Under the pieces are notes generated by a model. The model saw only the letters and a program-made list of their open reading frames with translations, was not told the DNA's origin and searched no databases. A DNA stretch of 35,054 bases from Candidatus Limivicinus sp. Lineage in GTDB: Bacteria > Bacillota > Clostridia > Oscillospirales > Oscillospiraceae. The DNA lies in NCBI GenBank assembly GCA_029264685.1, contig JARHZW010000098.1, positions 1 through 35,054 of the forward strand. Direction: 5' to 3'. The position numbers and the translations under genes are program-made. Below, piece by piece: positions 7,973-16,023 of this stretch (position 1 is the first letter of the stretch; each line of letters opens with the position of its first letter).

Positions 7973-8689
7973 TTATGGATTCCTGCTTTCCGAGTAAACA
8001 ATAATGCTGCTGTCTTTGAAGTCTCTGAAAGCATCACCGCTCGCAGAGTTTTTCTGTGCCTCCTCCGGTCTCCGCATAGCGGCGGAGCCTGACGGGGATT
8101 TTGAATTTTCATACAGTTCAAGATTAGGGCTTTCGCAGAAATAAGTAAAACCTAAAACACGGTCTCCGTATGCAGAATATACATTGCCCAGTCTTATGCC
8201 GGACTGAAAGACCACATAGCTTTCCATAAGCCGTTCTCCCTGTAAAAGCCGAACGGCAGCGTTGACACATTTTTCCGTTGGTACAAGAGTCTTAAATTGC
8301 CTTGAATTTACACCCTCGTACTGGCCCGGCTCAAAAATAACCTCGCTGATCGTATTGGGAAATTCCGGCGATGCAACACGGTTCATTATAACTTCTCCTA
8401 CGCACACAAGAAAATCATCCTTGAGCCGGTAATTTCCGGCTTTAAAACAGATGAATTTTGAAAGCAGGTACAGGTCGTCAAAGGAAAATGCCTTTTGGTC
8501 AGAGCCGCTGTCGGATAAGCAACGGTTCCAGTTCTCTTCTGCCATGTGGCCTGCCAGTATGTTCCCGTCTGCCGCAGCTTCAGCCATTACTTTTATGTAA
8601 TCAGGCTCAGGCAGGCTTTCTCTCAAAGCACAGGTACTGAGAGCCAATGAAACTATAACTGTCATAAAAAGAGCGAGAAATTTTTTCAT
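7973..8689 (-). CDS. SleB-like cell-wall hydrolase family lipoprotein, probably catalytically degenerate
   Basis: 238 aa from the ATG at 8689, which sits 6 nt after GGGAGGTG; the ORF track starts three codons earlier at a GTG inside that site. Residues 1-20 form a signal peptide ending LALSTC, a plausible if imperfect lipobox with C20 as the lipidated residue. Residues about 68-190 match the Hydrolase_2 (SleB/CwlJ) family: VGEVIMNRVASPEFPNTI followed by VIFEPGQYE. SleB proteins cleave spore cortex peptidoglycan. The family's catalytic Glu sits in a '(Y/S)AEAG' motif; here the same spot reads CFKAG, with Lys83 in place of Glu. An inactive or repurposed protein is therefore likely. The C-terminal 50 residues are low-complexity and charged. 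It is not next to ypeB, its usual partner. Confidence 0.75.
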   Translation of the reverse strand: MKKFLALFMTVIVSLALSTCALRESLPEPDYIKVMAEAAADGNILAGHMAEENWNRCLSDSGSDQKAFSFDDLYLLSKFICFKAGNYRLKDDFLVCVGEVIMNRVASPEFPNTISEVIFEPGQYEGVNSRQFKTLVPTEKCVNAAVRLLQGERLMESYVVFQSGIRLGNVYSAYGDRVLGFTYFCESPNLELYENSKSPSGSAAMRRPEEAQKNSASGDAFRDFKDSSIIVYSESRNP

Positions 8690-8881
8690 GTTTTTCACCT
8701 CCCATACATTGAGTATAGCTCAGACGGGGAGAGAAAAATGTCAAATGCTGTAGGGAAATAATATACAGACAGAAAAAATAACTCTAAAAGCAGAGATTTG
8801 TAATCCGGTAAAGTTCTAAGAAACAAAGGCACTGAACAATGAAAAAGCCCATAAAAGACTTCATTTCTGCCTGCTTTGTGC

Positions 8882-8887
8882 TAAAAT
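8882..8887 (+). promoter_or_regulatory. Extended -10 promoter candidate for the DUF1810 gene
   Basis: TAAAAT is preceded by TGC (extended -10 TGn). The -35 region is poor. The start codon is at 8915. Confidence 0.4.
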
Positions 8888-8914
8888 AAAAGAAAAAATA
8901 AGGGAGGTAAAAAC

Positions 8915-9343
8915 ATGAACAAGGACGCCAAGGGTGTGGATAGATTTCTGAGTCCAAACCTGCGTGATTTTCCAACTGCACTGGCCGAAATTCGAAGCGG
9001 CAGAAAGCGCAGCCATTGGATATGGTATATTTTCCCACAGATAAAGGGGCTGGGAAGCAGCTCCACCGCTCAGTACTATTCGGTGAATGATATTGAAGAG
9101 GCAAGAGAGTTTCTGGCACACCCCGTTCTGGGCGTGCATTTAAAGGAAATATCAAATGCGCTGCTGGAGCTTGATACCTGCGATGCCGACAGTGTCATGG
9201 GCTGGCCAGATAATCTGAAGCTGTGCTCCTCTATGACACTTTTTGAGGCTGCAGATCCTACGGAGGAGGTGTTCGGAAAGGTACTGGACAAATTCTATTG
9301 CGGACAGCGGGATAAGCGTACTCTGCAAATCCTTGGACTTTAA
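8915..9343 (+). CDS. DUF1810 family protein
   Basis: A 142-aa protein that matches DUF1810 (PF08837): an N-terminal 'FPTALAEIRSGRKRSHWIWYIFPQ' region (read in pieces), GLGSSSTAQYYSV, FLAHPVLGVHLKEI and the C-terminal KLCSSMTLFEAAD. This length is normal for the family. Members are small cytoplasmic proteins of unknown biochemical function, so no role is assigned. The ATG follows GGGAGG at good spacing. The gene is monocistronic, between a divergent SleB-like gene and the convergent rny, and ends at a symmetrical terminator. Confidence 0.9.
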   Translation: MNKDAKGVDRFLSPNLRDFPTALAEIRSGRKRSHWIWYIFPQIKGLGSSSTAQYYSVNDIEEAREFLAHPVLGVHLKEISNALLELDTCDADSVMGWPDNLKLCSSMTLFEAADPTEEVFGKVLDKFYCGQRDKRTLQILGL

Positions 9344-9374
9344 GGGCGAAGTGCTTTCATAGAAACTGCATAAA

Positions 9375-9417
9375 CTAAAAAATGGTGCGCTGCTAAAACA
9401 GCGCACCATTTATATTT
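9375..9417. terminator. Bidirectional intrinsic terminator between DUF1810 gene and rny
   Basis: AATGGTGCGCTG and its perfect complement flank a 6-nt loop, with an A run on the left and a T-rich tail on the right. Confidence 0.9.
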
Positions 9418-10967
9418 TATTTTGCGTAATCCACAGCCTTGGTTTCTCTAAGGAGATGAACCTTTATCTGACCGGGATATGTGAGCTCTTCTTCAATCTT
9501 CTTTGCGATGTCACGGGCAAGAAGAATCATCTGATCCTCACTGACTTCCTCGGGCTTGACCATAATACGAATTTCACGGCCTGCCTGAATGGCGTAGGAG
9601 CTGGCAATACCGGGGAAGCTCTTTGCCACTTCTTCGAGACGCTCAAGACGCTTTACATAGTTTTCAATGTTTTCACGTCTTGCACCGGGACGGGAAGCGG
9701 AAATGGCATCGGCAGCCTGAACAATGCAGGCTACAACGGTGCGGGGCTCAACATCACCGTGATGAGCCTCGATTGCGTGGATGACAGCTTCGGACTCACG
9801 GTATTTTCTGGCAAGGTCTACACCGATGGTAACATGGCTGCCCTCCACCTCGTGGTCAATGGCTTTACCAAGGTCGTGCAGCAGACCTGCACGCTTTGCG
9901 GTGGCAACATCCACTCCCAGCTCTGCGGCCATAAGACCTGCAATGTGGGAAACCTCGATGGAGTGGTTCAAAACATTCTGTCCGTAGCTTGTACGATACT
10001 TCATACGGCCCAGAAGCTTGATGATTTCGGGGTTCAGACCGTGAACATTGGTTTCAAACACGGCTCTTTCGCCCTCTGCTTTGATGACTGCGTTGACCTC
10101 ACGCTGGGCTTTGGCAACCATTTCTTCAATGCGTGCCGGGTGAATTCTGCCGTCCTGAATAAGCTTTTCAAGGGCAAGCCTTGCAACTTCACGGCGGACG
10201 GGGTCAAAGCTGGAGACTGTAATGGTCTCGGGGGTATCGTCAATAATAAGGTCACAGCCGGTGAGGGTTTCAATGCTGCGGATGTTGCGGCCTTCACGAC
10301 CGATGATGCGACCCTTCATTTCGTCGTTGGGGAGGGGAACGACGGAAACGGTTATCTCACTTGCATGGTCTGCGGCACAACGCTGAATGGCAGTGGCGAT
10401 TATCTCTCTTGCCTTTTCGTCGGCCTCTTCCTTGTACTGAGTCTCAATCTCCTTGACTTTCATGGCCATCTCATGGGTAACATCGTTTTTGACGTTGTCA
10501 ATAAGATAGTTCTTTGCGTCCTCAACGGTAAGACCGGAGATCTTTTCCAGCATTTCAAGCTGACTCTTCTTTACAAGGGAAACTTCCTTCTGCTGGGCTT
10601 CCACAGCGGCAATCTTGCTGTTAAGATTCTCGTTTTTCTTCTCTATGGAGTCCAACTTTCTGTCAAGGTTTTCTTCCTTCTGCTGCAGACGGCGTTCCTG
10701 TTTCTGGAGCTCGCCGCGACGCTCCCTCATTTCACGCTCGTGTTCAGAGCGACTTTTGTGTATTTCTTCCTTTGCCTCTACGAGAGCTTCTCTCTTTTTG
10801 CTCTCGGCACTTTTTATAGATTCGTTTATTATACGCTTTGCTTCTTCCTCTGCGCTTGTAATTTCACGCTCAGCAACCTTTTTACGGTAGGTAATACCGA
10901 GAAAAAAGAACGCAACAGCCATAACGACTGCCACGGCTACAATAGCAATCCAATAATAAAAGGGCAT
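9417..10967 (-). CDS. rny: Ribonuclease Y
   Basis: A 516-aa RNase Y, the membrane-anchored endoribonuclease that starts mRNA decay in Firmicutes. In order there is an N-terminal transmembrane helix (about residues 3-24), a long charged coiled coil (about 30-150), a KH RNA-binding domain with [10 protein letters not shown] at 219-228, and an HD phosphohydrolase domain with [11 protein letters not shown] (His-Asp at 364-365). I start at the internal Met 10967 (MPFYYW). The ORF-track ATG at 10988 overlaps the GGAGGTG ribosome binding site, which is correctly spaced only for the internal start. The gene is alone on its transcript, with its own promoter and a leader of about 160 nt. Confidence 0.96.
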   Translation of the reverse strand: MPFYYWIAIVAVAVVMAVAFFFLGITYRKKVAEREITSAEEEAKRIINESIKSAESKKREALVEAKEEIHKSRSEHEREMRERRGELQKQERRLQQKEENLDRKLDSIEKKNENLNSKIAAVEAQQKEVSLVKKSQLEMLEKISGLTVEDAKNYLIDNVKNDVTHEMAMKVKEIETQYKEEADEKAREIIATAIQRCAADHASEITVSVVPLPNDEMKGRIIGREGRNIRSIETLTGCDLIIDDTPETITVSSFDPVRREVARLALEKLIQDGRIHPARIEEMVAKAQREVNAVIKAEGERAVFETNVHGLNPEIIKLLGRMKYRTSYGQNVLNHSIEVSHIAGLMAAELGVDVATAKRAGLLHDLGKAIDHEVEGSHVTIGVDLARKYRESEAVIHAIEAHHGDVEPRTVVACIVQAADAISASRPGARRENIENYVKRLERLEEVAKSFPGIASSYAIQAGREIRIMVKPEEVSEDQMILLARDIAKKIEEELTYPGQIKVHLLRETKAVDYAK

Positions 10968-11136
10968 AGTAAGTAAACACACCTCCATTCTTTAAGAATT
11001 ATGCGGTGGGTTTAAACAGATAAATTTTAAAATTTTAAATTTTATCTAAAGCAAGACGAGCAGCGAAATGCCCGTCGAAATTGAAAAGAAATATTTTAAC
11101 GGAGTCTCCCCCAACTCCACAAATATTGCCTGTATC

Positions 11137-11165
11137 ATTTTAGCCTGCCTTTAGTGTTATGTCAA
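11137..11165 (-). promoter_or_regulatory. Promoter of rny
   Basis: On the minus strand a perfect TTGACA (11160-11165) is followed by a 17-bp spacer and TAAAAT (11137-11142). The predicted leader to the rny ATG is about 160 nt and holds an AT-rich imperfect palindrome near 11018-11048. Confidence 0.8.
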
Positions 11166-11527
11166 GCGAAATACTTAAATAAATTTGCAGTCAGGTAAAA
11201 TAATGGTAATATTATTTAAGCCCTTCCCTGACATACTGCGTCAAGGACAGGGAACAGGGGCGAAAAATGAGAAAAAATTTACAAAAAATAGGAGAAGCTT
11301 TTACCTGCAAATTATATTATTGTTATAATATGAACAAGATTTTCAAATAAAATGCTGCCAGAAAATGTTAATAAACTGAAAACAAATGGAAAATAATTCC
11401 TGTTCTCAAAACATTCTTGAATAGGCCTAAATACCGCATTTTTGCAGTAAAAATCATGCTAAAAATGAATTTATTAAAGAATTCTGCATCCAATGAAAAT
11501 TGTTTACAAAATTTTTCATTTTAGATA
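11166..11527. other. AT-rich intergenic stretch with a GC-rich hairpin, no gene seen
   Basis: Between the rny promoter and the blaI-type promoter I find no ORF with a ribosome binding site. The stretch holds a local GC-rich hairpin (CCCTTCCCTG at 11221-11230 against CAGGGAACAGGG at 11248-11259, with a 2-nt bulge). It also holds a plus-strand TATAAT at about 11331-11336 with a weak TTTACC -35. It could include a small RNA, but no known family is recognisable. Confidence 0.4.
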
Positions 11528-11564
11528 TTGACTTTTAAACAGCTTTACAGTAGCATAACACTGT
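11528..11564 (+). promoter_or_regulatory. Promoter plus inverted repeat (putative operator) of the BlaI-type repressor gene
   Basis: TTGACT at 11528-11533 and TAGCAT at 11551-11556 are separated by 17 bp. The repeat ACAGT-N8-ACTGT (11547-11551 and 11560-11564) straddles the -10 box, a normal place for an autorepression site. The ACA...TGT half-sites resemble BlaI/CopY operators, though the spacing differs. Confidence 0.4.
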
Positions 11565-11637
11565 TAAAAAAAGTACTATACAACAGGACTTGATTTTAAT
11601 TATTATTTTTGTGTAATAGAGGAAAGGGGTTTGCGTA

Positions 11638-12000
11638 ATGTATTTAACAAAAAACGAACTCGAAATTATGGATGTTATGTGGGCGGCCGAGAAACCGCTT
11701 TCACGAGGAGAACTTATGGAACGCTCTGTGGATAAAAGCTGGAAGAGCAGTTCTGTCCATATACTTCTGAACAGTATGCTGGGCAAGGGAGCAATCTGCG
11801 AAGCGGGATTTACCAGATGCGGCAAAACCTGCGGCAGAACTTACGCCGCCGCAGTTACCGTTGAGGAGTACTATGCCAGCACTCTGGAATCCACCAAGAC
11901 CCAGCCCGATCCCGGCAAGCTTTTTGTTGCTACTGCAAAAGCCTTGAAGCTCACCGGGGAGCAGATCGCAGAAGGTATAGAGGCTTTGAAAAATTGCTGA
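11638..12000 (+). CDS. BlaI/MecI/CopY-family transcriptional repressor
   Basis: A 120-aa protein of normal length for the penicillinase-repressor family. Residues 1-75 form the winged helix: LTKNELEIMDVMWAAEKPLSRGEL, then SSVHILLNSMLGKGAI, the recognition helix and following strand. The C-terminal half has a dimerisation helix (EEYYASTL onward). Family members repress beta-lactamase or copper-ATPase genes until cleaved by BlaR1/MecR1 or released by metal. No BlaR1, beta-lactamase or copper gene lies nearby, so the target is unknown and self-repression is the only regulation suggested. An unusual CGKTCGR stretch with two cysteines sits in the wing. The ATG has AGGAAAGGGG upstream. The gene is convergent with clpC, with only 21 bp between them and no clear terminator. 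Confidence 0.85.
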   Translation: MYLTKNELEIMDVMWAAEKPLSRGELMERSVDKSWKSSSVHILLNSMLGKGAICEAGFTRCGKTCGRTYAAAVTVEEYYASTLESTKTQPDPGKLFVATAKALKLTGEQIAEGIEALKNC

Positions 12001-12021
12001 CATATTGTGTCCGTCAATTAA

Positions 12022-14292
12022 CTAAACCGCCACGGAGAGCTTCAGCCTGCCGTCACTGACAATGGCAGAGATGCTGTCTCCGGTGGCGGCTTTGCCGTCT
12101 AATAGGAGTTCAGCCGCCGCATCCTCTATGCTGCGCTGCAAAGTCCGCCTAAGGGGACGAGCGCCGTATTTTTCATCCTGTCCGTTTTGAGACAGCCACA
12201 AGGCGGTTTCTTCGGGCACTATAAGGTTCAGACCAAGTTCCTCAAACCTCTTTTCTATTCCGCACAAAAGACTGTGGGTGATCTCAAGCAGATTATCCTG
12301 ACTTAACCTGTTGAACACTATTGTTTCATCTATTCTGTTTAAAAATTCGGGCCTGAAGGTCTGCCTCAGCTCTTCCATAACCGCATTTTTCATTTCTGCC
12401 GCTGTTCGTACTCCGCCGCTTTCAAAGCCGAGAGAACAGCGGTTTTCTGTTATTGTTTTCGCACCAACATTTGAGGTCATTACTATAAGGGAGTTTCTGA
12501 AATCAACCCTGCGGCCTGCCGAATCTGTCAGATGACCGTCGTCCATTATTTGCAGAAGTATGCTCCATATATCTTCGTGGGCTTTTTCTATTTCGTCAAA
12601 CAGTACCACCGACCATGGATGACGGCGAATCTTTTCCGTGAGCTGACCGCCTTCCTCGTAGCCTACATATCCGGGAGGAGAGCCGATAAGACGGCTGACG
12701 CTGTGCTTTTCCATATACTCTGACATATCAAGGCGAATCATGGCCTTTTCGTCTCCGTATACGGTTTCCGCAAGCGCACGGCAAAGCTCCGTTTTTCCAA
12801 CTCCTGTGGGACCTAAAAAGAGAAAGCTGCCTACGGGACGTTCGGGATCTCTCAGCCCTACCCGTGAGCGGCGTATGGCTCGGGAAACGGCTGACACAGC
12901 CTCGTCCTGACCGATAATTCGTTTTTTCAACCGCTGTTCAAGGTTTACAAGCTTGCTTTTCTCATCTCCCGACAGTCCTGTTACGGGGATGCCTGTCCAC
13001 ATGGATACCACCTGGGCAATATCCTGTGCCTTTACTGTTTTTATGTCTCTTAATTTGCTTTTTCTCAGCCGTACTGCGGCACAGGCTTCATCTATAAGGT
13101 CGATTGCCTTGTCGGGAAGAAATCTGTCCGGAATATAGCGAATGGAAAGGTCACAGGCGGAGAACACGGCTTCGTCACTTATTCTGACACCGTGGTGCTT
13201 TTCCAGTCCCGTTTTAAGACTCATGAGCATATCGACTGTCTGCTCCCTGTCGGGCTCAGAAACCTGTACCGGCTGAAAACGCCGCTCCAGCGCAGGGTCC
13301 TTTTCTATATGTCTGCGGTATTCCTCGGGTGTGGTGGCACCTATTATTTGTATCTCTCCTCTGCCCAAAGCGGGTTTTAAGATGTTTGCCGCATCAATGG
13401 AGCCTTCTGCGCTGCCGGCACCTATTATGGTGTGAAGCTCATCTATAAATAGTATCACATCACCGGCTCGCTTAACATCTCGTAATACAGATTTCACTCT
13501 TTCTTCAAAGTCACCCCGATATTTCGTGCCGGCCAGCATCGCCGGTATGTCCAGACTGACGATCCTCTTTCGCCTCAGCTCATCGGGAGCATCGCCCTTG
13601 GAGACGGAAAGGGCAAGCCCTTCTGCTACCGCCGTTTTGCCAACGCCGGGTTCGCCTACAAGAACAGGGTTGTTTTTTGTCTTTCGTGAAAGAATCTGCA
13701 CGGCACGCTGTATTTCATTGCCTCTGCATACAACGGGAGAAATGCGCCCCATTGCTGCAAGCTCAGTTAAATCTCTGCTGTATTGATCCAGAATTCTTGT
13801 TTCCGTGCGGCGTACAGTACTCCGCACCGTTCCCGTCTGGGCTTTTCCCGAGGAGGGGCTTCCGAAGAGCGCCAGAACATCGGTATAAATATCGTTTAGG
13901 TCTACGCCGAGATTCTGAATTACCCTGCTGCCGCAGCATTCGGGCTGCCGGAGAATACCTATGAGCAGATGCTCGGTACCTATATAGCCGTGCCGCAGCA
14001 CATTTGCCTCTGCGGAGGCCCGTTCAACAGCTGCCTGCGCTCGCACGCTCAGACCCTGCGCCGGTATACCCGGTGCTCCCGCTCCGTCAAGCTCCAGAAT
14101 TGCCCGCCGCATTTCACGCTCTCCGATTCCCCGTGAGGACAAAATATTTGAGCCTATTCCGCCGCTTTCTGTCAATATGCCCAGCAGCAGATGCTCCGTG
14201 CCAACATAGCTGTGGCCCATCTCGCCGGCGGCTTTTCTGGCGTTCTCAATGGCCTGCTCTGCTCTGAGACTGAATTTTTCATTGCTTTTCAT
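12022..14292 (-). CDS. clpC: ClpC-type AAA+ unfoldase of Clp protease, lacking the middle (M/UVR) domain
   Basis: A 756-aa Hsp100 protein. Residues 1-145 hold two Clp-N repeats. AAA-1 has Walker A GEPGVGKT (213-220) and Walker B LFIDE. AAA-2 has Walker A GPTGVGKT (494-501) and Walker B VLFDE. A ClpP-docking loop SLGF (620-623) is present, so it should feed substrates to ClpP. Between 'AAVRLR' (about 410) and '[14 protein letters not shown]' (about 424) there are only 13 residues. Bacillus ClpC has about 70 there, the coiled-coil M/UVR domain that binds MecA and controls the resting state. The sequence is otherwise ClpC-like, so the architecture resembles ClpA. The ctsR, mcsA and mcsB genes are absent from the locus. 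The ATG at 14292 is the only good start. Confidence 0.92.
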   Translation of the reverse strand: MKSNEKFSLRAEQAIENARKAAGEMGHSYVGTEHLLLGILTESGGIGSNILSSRGIGEREMRRAILELDGAGAPGIPAQGLSVRAQAAVERASAEANVLRHGYIGTEHLLIGILRQPECCGSRVIQNLGVDLNDIYTDVLALFGSPSSGKAQTGTVRSTVRRTETRILDQYSRDLTELAAMGRISPVVCRGNEIQRAVQILSRKTKNNPVLVGEPGVGKTAVAEGLALSVSKGDAPDELRRKRIVSLDIPAMLAGTKYRGDFEERVKSVLRDVKRAGDVILFIDELHTIIGAGSAEGSIDAANILKPALGRGEIQIIGATTPEEYRRHIEKDPALERRFQPVQVSEPDREQTVDMLMSLKTGLEKHHGVRISDEAVFSACDLSIRYIPDRFLPDKAIDLIDEACAAVRLRKSKLRDIKTVKAQDIAQVVSMWTGIPVTGLSGDEKSKLVNLEQRLKKRIIGQDEAVSAVSRAIRRSRVGLRDPERPVGSFLFLGPTGVGKTELCRALAETVYGDEKAMIRLDMSEYMEKHSVSRLIGSPPGYVGYEEGGQLTEKIRRHPWSVVLFDEIEKAHEDIWSILLQIMDDGHLTDSAGRRVDFRNSLIVMTSNVGAKTITENRCSLGFESGGVRTAAEMKNAVMEELRQTFRPEFLNRIDETIVFNRLSQDNLLEITHSLLCGIEKRFEELGLNLIVPEETALWLSQNGQDEKYGARPLRRTLQRSIEDAAAELLLDGKAATGDSISAIVSDGRLKLSVAV

Positions 14293-14426
14293 AGTGTACC
14301 CCCTTAGTTCCCGTAGCCTTAATTATGACCCAAAGCTTCCGCCGAAAGCGGCGAAACTTATCATTGACTAAAAAATTATTGCCATCTTTTGATTTATTTA
14401 TATACGGGATGAAATTTTCCATTTGA

Positions 14427-14456
14427 TTTTTGCCGTAGTTGTGTTACAATAGGAGC
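14427..14456 (+). promoter_or_regulatory. Promoter of the ferredoxin gene with extended -10
   Basis: TTGATT, a 16-bp spacer and TACAAT preceded by TGT (extended -10). It is followed by a leader hairpin, GACGGC-N6-GCCGTC (14467-14484), flanked by TGG and CCA that can extend it. Start at 14516. Confidence 0.6.
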
Positions 14457-14515
14457 GATATGGATGGACGGCCATTGAGCCGTCTGCCAAATTATACATA
14501 TGGAGGTAGATTTTC

Positions 14516-14686
14516 ATGGCATATGTTATCACCGACGAGTGCCTGTCCTGCGGTTCCTGCGCATCTCAGTGCCCTGCTGAGGCTATTGCTATGGGTGAGA
14601 TGCACTACGAGATAGACGCTGAGAAGTGCCTTGAGTGCGGTTCTTGCGCAGCTCAGTGCCCCGCAGAAGCCATCGTAATGGAGTAA
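14516..14686 (+). CDS. Small 2x[4Fe-4S] ferredoxin (too short for the ORF track)
   Basis: A 56-aa clostridial ferredoxin. Two copies of the C-x2-C-x2-C-x3-C-P motif are visible: CLSCGSCASQCP near residues 9-20 and CLECGSCAAQCP near 38-49. The two halves are clear internal repeats. It carries low-potential electrons in the cytoplasm between enzymes such as pyruvate:ferredoxin oxidoreductase, hydrogenase and NfnAB, the last of which is encoded in this window. The ATG at 14516 follows GGAGGT at good spacing. It has its own promoter and a short hairpin terminator, so it is probably monocistronic and well expressed. Confidence 0.97.
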   Translation: MAYVITDECLSCGSCASQCPAEAIAMGEMHYEIDAEKCLECGSCAAQCPAEAIVME

Positions 14687-14699
14687 GTTGATTATGATT

Positions 14700-14727
14700 A
14701 AAGGGGCGATTTTATCGCCCCTTTAAT
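14700..14727 (+). terminator. Terminator after the ferredoxin gene
   Basis: AAAGGGGCGAT pairs perfectly with ATCGCCCCTTT around a 3-nt loop. The T tail is short (TTTAATCT), so some readthrough into the methyltransferase gene is likely. Confidence 0.75.
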
Positions 14728-14745
14728 CTATCTATGGAGAACTAT

Positions 14746-15459
14746 ATGAGCGAGTTTTTTGAACTCTGGCCCGAGGGTCCTCTTTTTGCTCAGGCGGAAC
14801 ATTTTAAGCTTGGCACGGACTGCGTGCTGCTGGCAGACTTTGTGAACACCGCCGGCAGAAAAAAGGGGATAGATCTGGGGTGTGCCTCCGGAGCTATCGG
14901 TCTGCTGCTAATGCAGAAATCAGAGCGAATCCATATGACAGGCCTTGAAATTAACGCAAAAGCAGCGGAAACGGCAGAGAAAAACATGAAAATAAATTCC
15001 CTATCCGAAAGGAGCGGGATAGTTACGGGAGATATACGGAAGTGTAGGGAGCTGTTCGAGTCAGGAAGCTTCGATCTTGTGGTTTCTAACCCGCCCTATT
15101 TCCCTGTTGGAAGCGGAAAGCTCTCTCCGGATAGGGAACGGGCAGCCGCAAGAGGGGAGACGGAGTGCAGTTTAAAGGATATCTGCGCTGCGGCATCCTA
15201 TCTTCTGCATACCGGCGGCAGCTTTTGCCTTGTGCATAAGCCTGAAAGGCTGGCGGAGGTGTGCTGTGCCATGAGTCAGGCAGGGATAGAGCCTAAACGG
15301 CTGAGATTGGTGTGCAATAAGGCGCAAAGCGCTCCCAGTCTTATACTGATTGAGGGAAGGCGTGGCGGAAAGCCGGGCCTTAAACTTGAAGCCTCATTGA
15401 TACTCAGCAATTCTGACGGAAGCGAGAGCGAGGAATTCAAAAGGATTTATCACAAATAA
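14746..15459 (+). CDS. yabB: YabB/TrmN6-like tRNA1(Val) (adenine-N6) methyltransferase
   Basis: 237 aa from the ATG at 14746. The ORF-track start (14734) overlaps the GGAG ribosome binding site that serves the internal ATG with 6-nt spacing. It is a Rossmann SAM-dependent methyltransferase: DLGCASGAIGLLLMQK is motif I, 'LEINAKAAETAEKN' follows with the acidic ribose ligand, and SNPPYF is motif IV of adenine-N6 methyltransferases. The family modifies A37 of tRNA-Val in E. coli (YfiC/TrmN6); YabB is the Firmicute form. In Bacillus, yabB lies a few genes from abrB, and here it is directly convergent with an abrB-like gene, which supports the call. No separate promoter is evident. Confidence 0.85.
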   Translation: MSEFFELWPEGPLFAQAEHFKLGTDCVLLADFVNTAGRKKGIDLGCASGAIGLLLMQKSERIHMTGLEINAKAAETAEKNMKINSLSERSGIVTGDIRKCRELFESGSFDLVVSNPPYFPVGSGKLSPDRERAAARGETECSLKDICAAASYLLHTGGSFCLVHKPERLAEVCCAMSQAGIEPKRLRLVCNKAQSAPSLILIEGRRGGKPGLKLEASLILSNSDGSESEEFKRIYHK

Positions 15460-15523
15460 AAAGTGCTGCAAAACCGGACGTGAATCATTTCGATTCCGCT
15501 GTGGCTTTGCAGCACTTCTTTTT
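15459..15523. terminator. Bidirectional terminator between yabB and abrB-like gene
   Basis: AAAAGTGCTGCAAA and TTTGCAGCACTT form a long stem around a large loop that contains a secondary palindrome. A and T runs flank both sides. Confidence 0.85.
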
Positions 15524-15543
15524 CCCGAACTTTGAAACAGCTT

Positions 15544-15789
15544 TCAGAACTGGTCTTTCAGCTTTTCTATGCAGTTGGAGCACACGTTCTTTCCTTTGAA
15601 TTCCCGAGTGCCTCTGACACTGCCGCAAAAAACACATGCGGCCTGATACTTGCGAAGGATTATGCTGTCGCCTTCCACATAAATCTCCAAGGCATCCTTT
15701 TCGGAAATATCCAGAGTGCGGCGCATTTCGATAGGCAGAACCACTCGACCCAGTTCGTCCACTTTGCGTACAATTCCTGTAGATTTCAT
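15544..15789 (-). CDS. abrB: AbrB-family transition-state regulator with C-terminal zinc-knuckle
   Basis: An 81-aa protein. Residues 1-50 are nearly a standard AbrB/SpoVT swapped-hairpin DNA-binding domain: GIVRKVDELGRVVLPIEMRR, then EKDALEIYVEGDSIILRKY. In Bacillus, AbrB represses stationary-phase genes. Instead of the usual AbrB multimerisation tail, residues 52-81 hold CVFC and CSNC pairs, a likely four-cysteine zinc site. This form is common in Clostridia as far as I know. The ATG follows GAGGTG. It is transcribed from its own strong promoter and ends at a terminator shared with yabB. Targets are unknown. Confidence 0.9.
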   Translation of the reverse strand: MKSTGIVRKVDELGRVVLPIEMRRTLDISEKDALEIYVEGDSIILRKYQAACVFCGSVRGTREFKGKNVCSNCIEKLKDQF

Positions 15790-15854
15790 TTTTTCACCTC
15801 TGTTTCTTGTTGTTTGATTTTAGTACCGTATACAAAATAATTGTTTATAATTTG

Positions 15855-15882
15855 ATTATAACAGAAAATTACAAAGGGTCAA
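15855..15882 (-). promoter_or_regulatory. Promoter of the abrB-like gene
   Basis: On the minus strand TTGACC (15877-15882), a 16-bp spacer and a perfect TATAAT (15855-15860) preceded by TGT, an extended -10. The leader is about 60 nt. Confidence 0.75.
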
Positions 15883-15920
15883 CCAGATTTTTAGAAAAAT
15901 TTACCTTAATATTGAAAAAA

Positions 15921-15948
15921 TTGACAGATGCAGATTATTGTCTATAAA
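15921..15948 (+). promoter_or_regulatory. Promoter of the YitT-family gene
   Basis: TTGACA at 15921-15926, a 16-bp spacer and TATAAA at 15943-15948. The start codon is at 16024. Confidence 0.65.
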
Positions 15949-16023
15949 TTTTGTTTATGCCTGTATTGGCAAGAGTGAAAAATAATGTTACTATATGGGC
16001 ATATGCAAAATCAGGAGGACAAA

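Noticed and set aside
9456-10976. 506-aa open reading frame on the plus strand opposite rny
   Set aside because: It is an exact shadow of the rny coding strand, has no ribosome binding site or recognisable domain, and its composition follows the codon bias of rny.
11068-11154. 28-codon ORF (MPVEIEKKYF...) on the plus strand opposite the rny leader
   Set aside because: No convincing ribosome binding site, and it overlaps the rny promoter. It superficially looks like a signalling peptide but lacks any supporting neighbour.
14293-14440. CtsR operator upstream of clpC
   Set aside because: I looked for tandem GGTCAAA-type heptads. Only loose matches such as TCAAAAGA occur, so no heat-shock operator is claimed.
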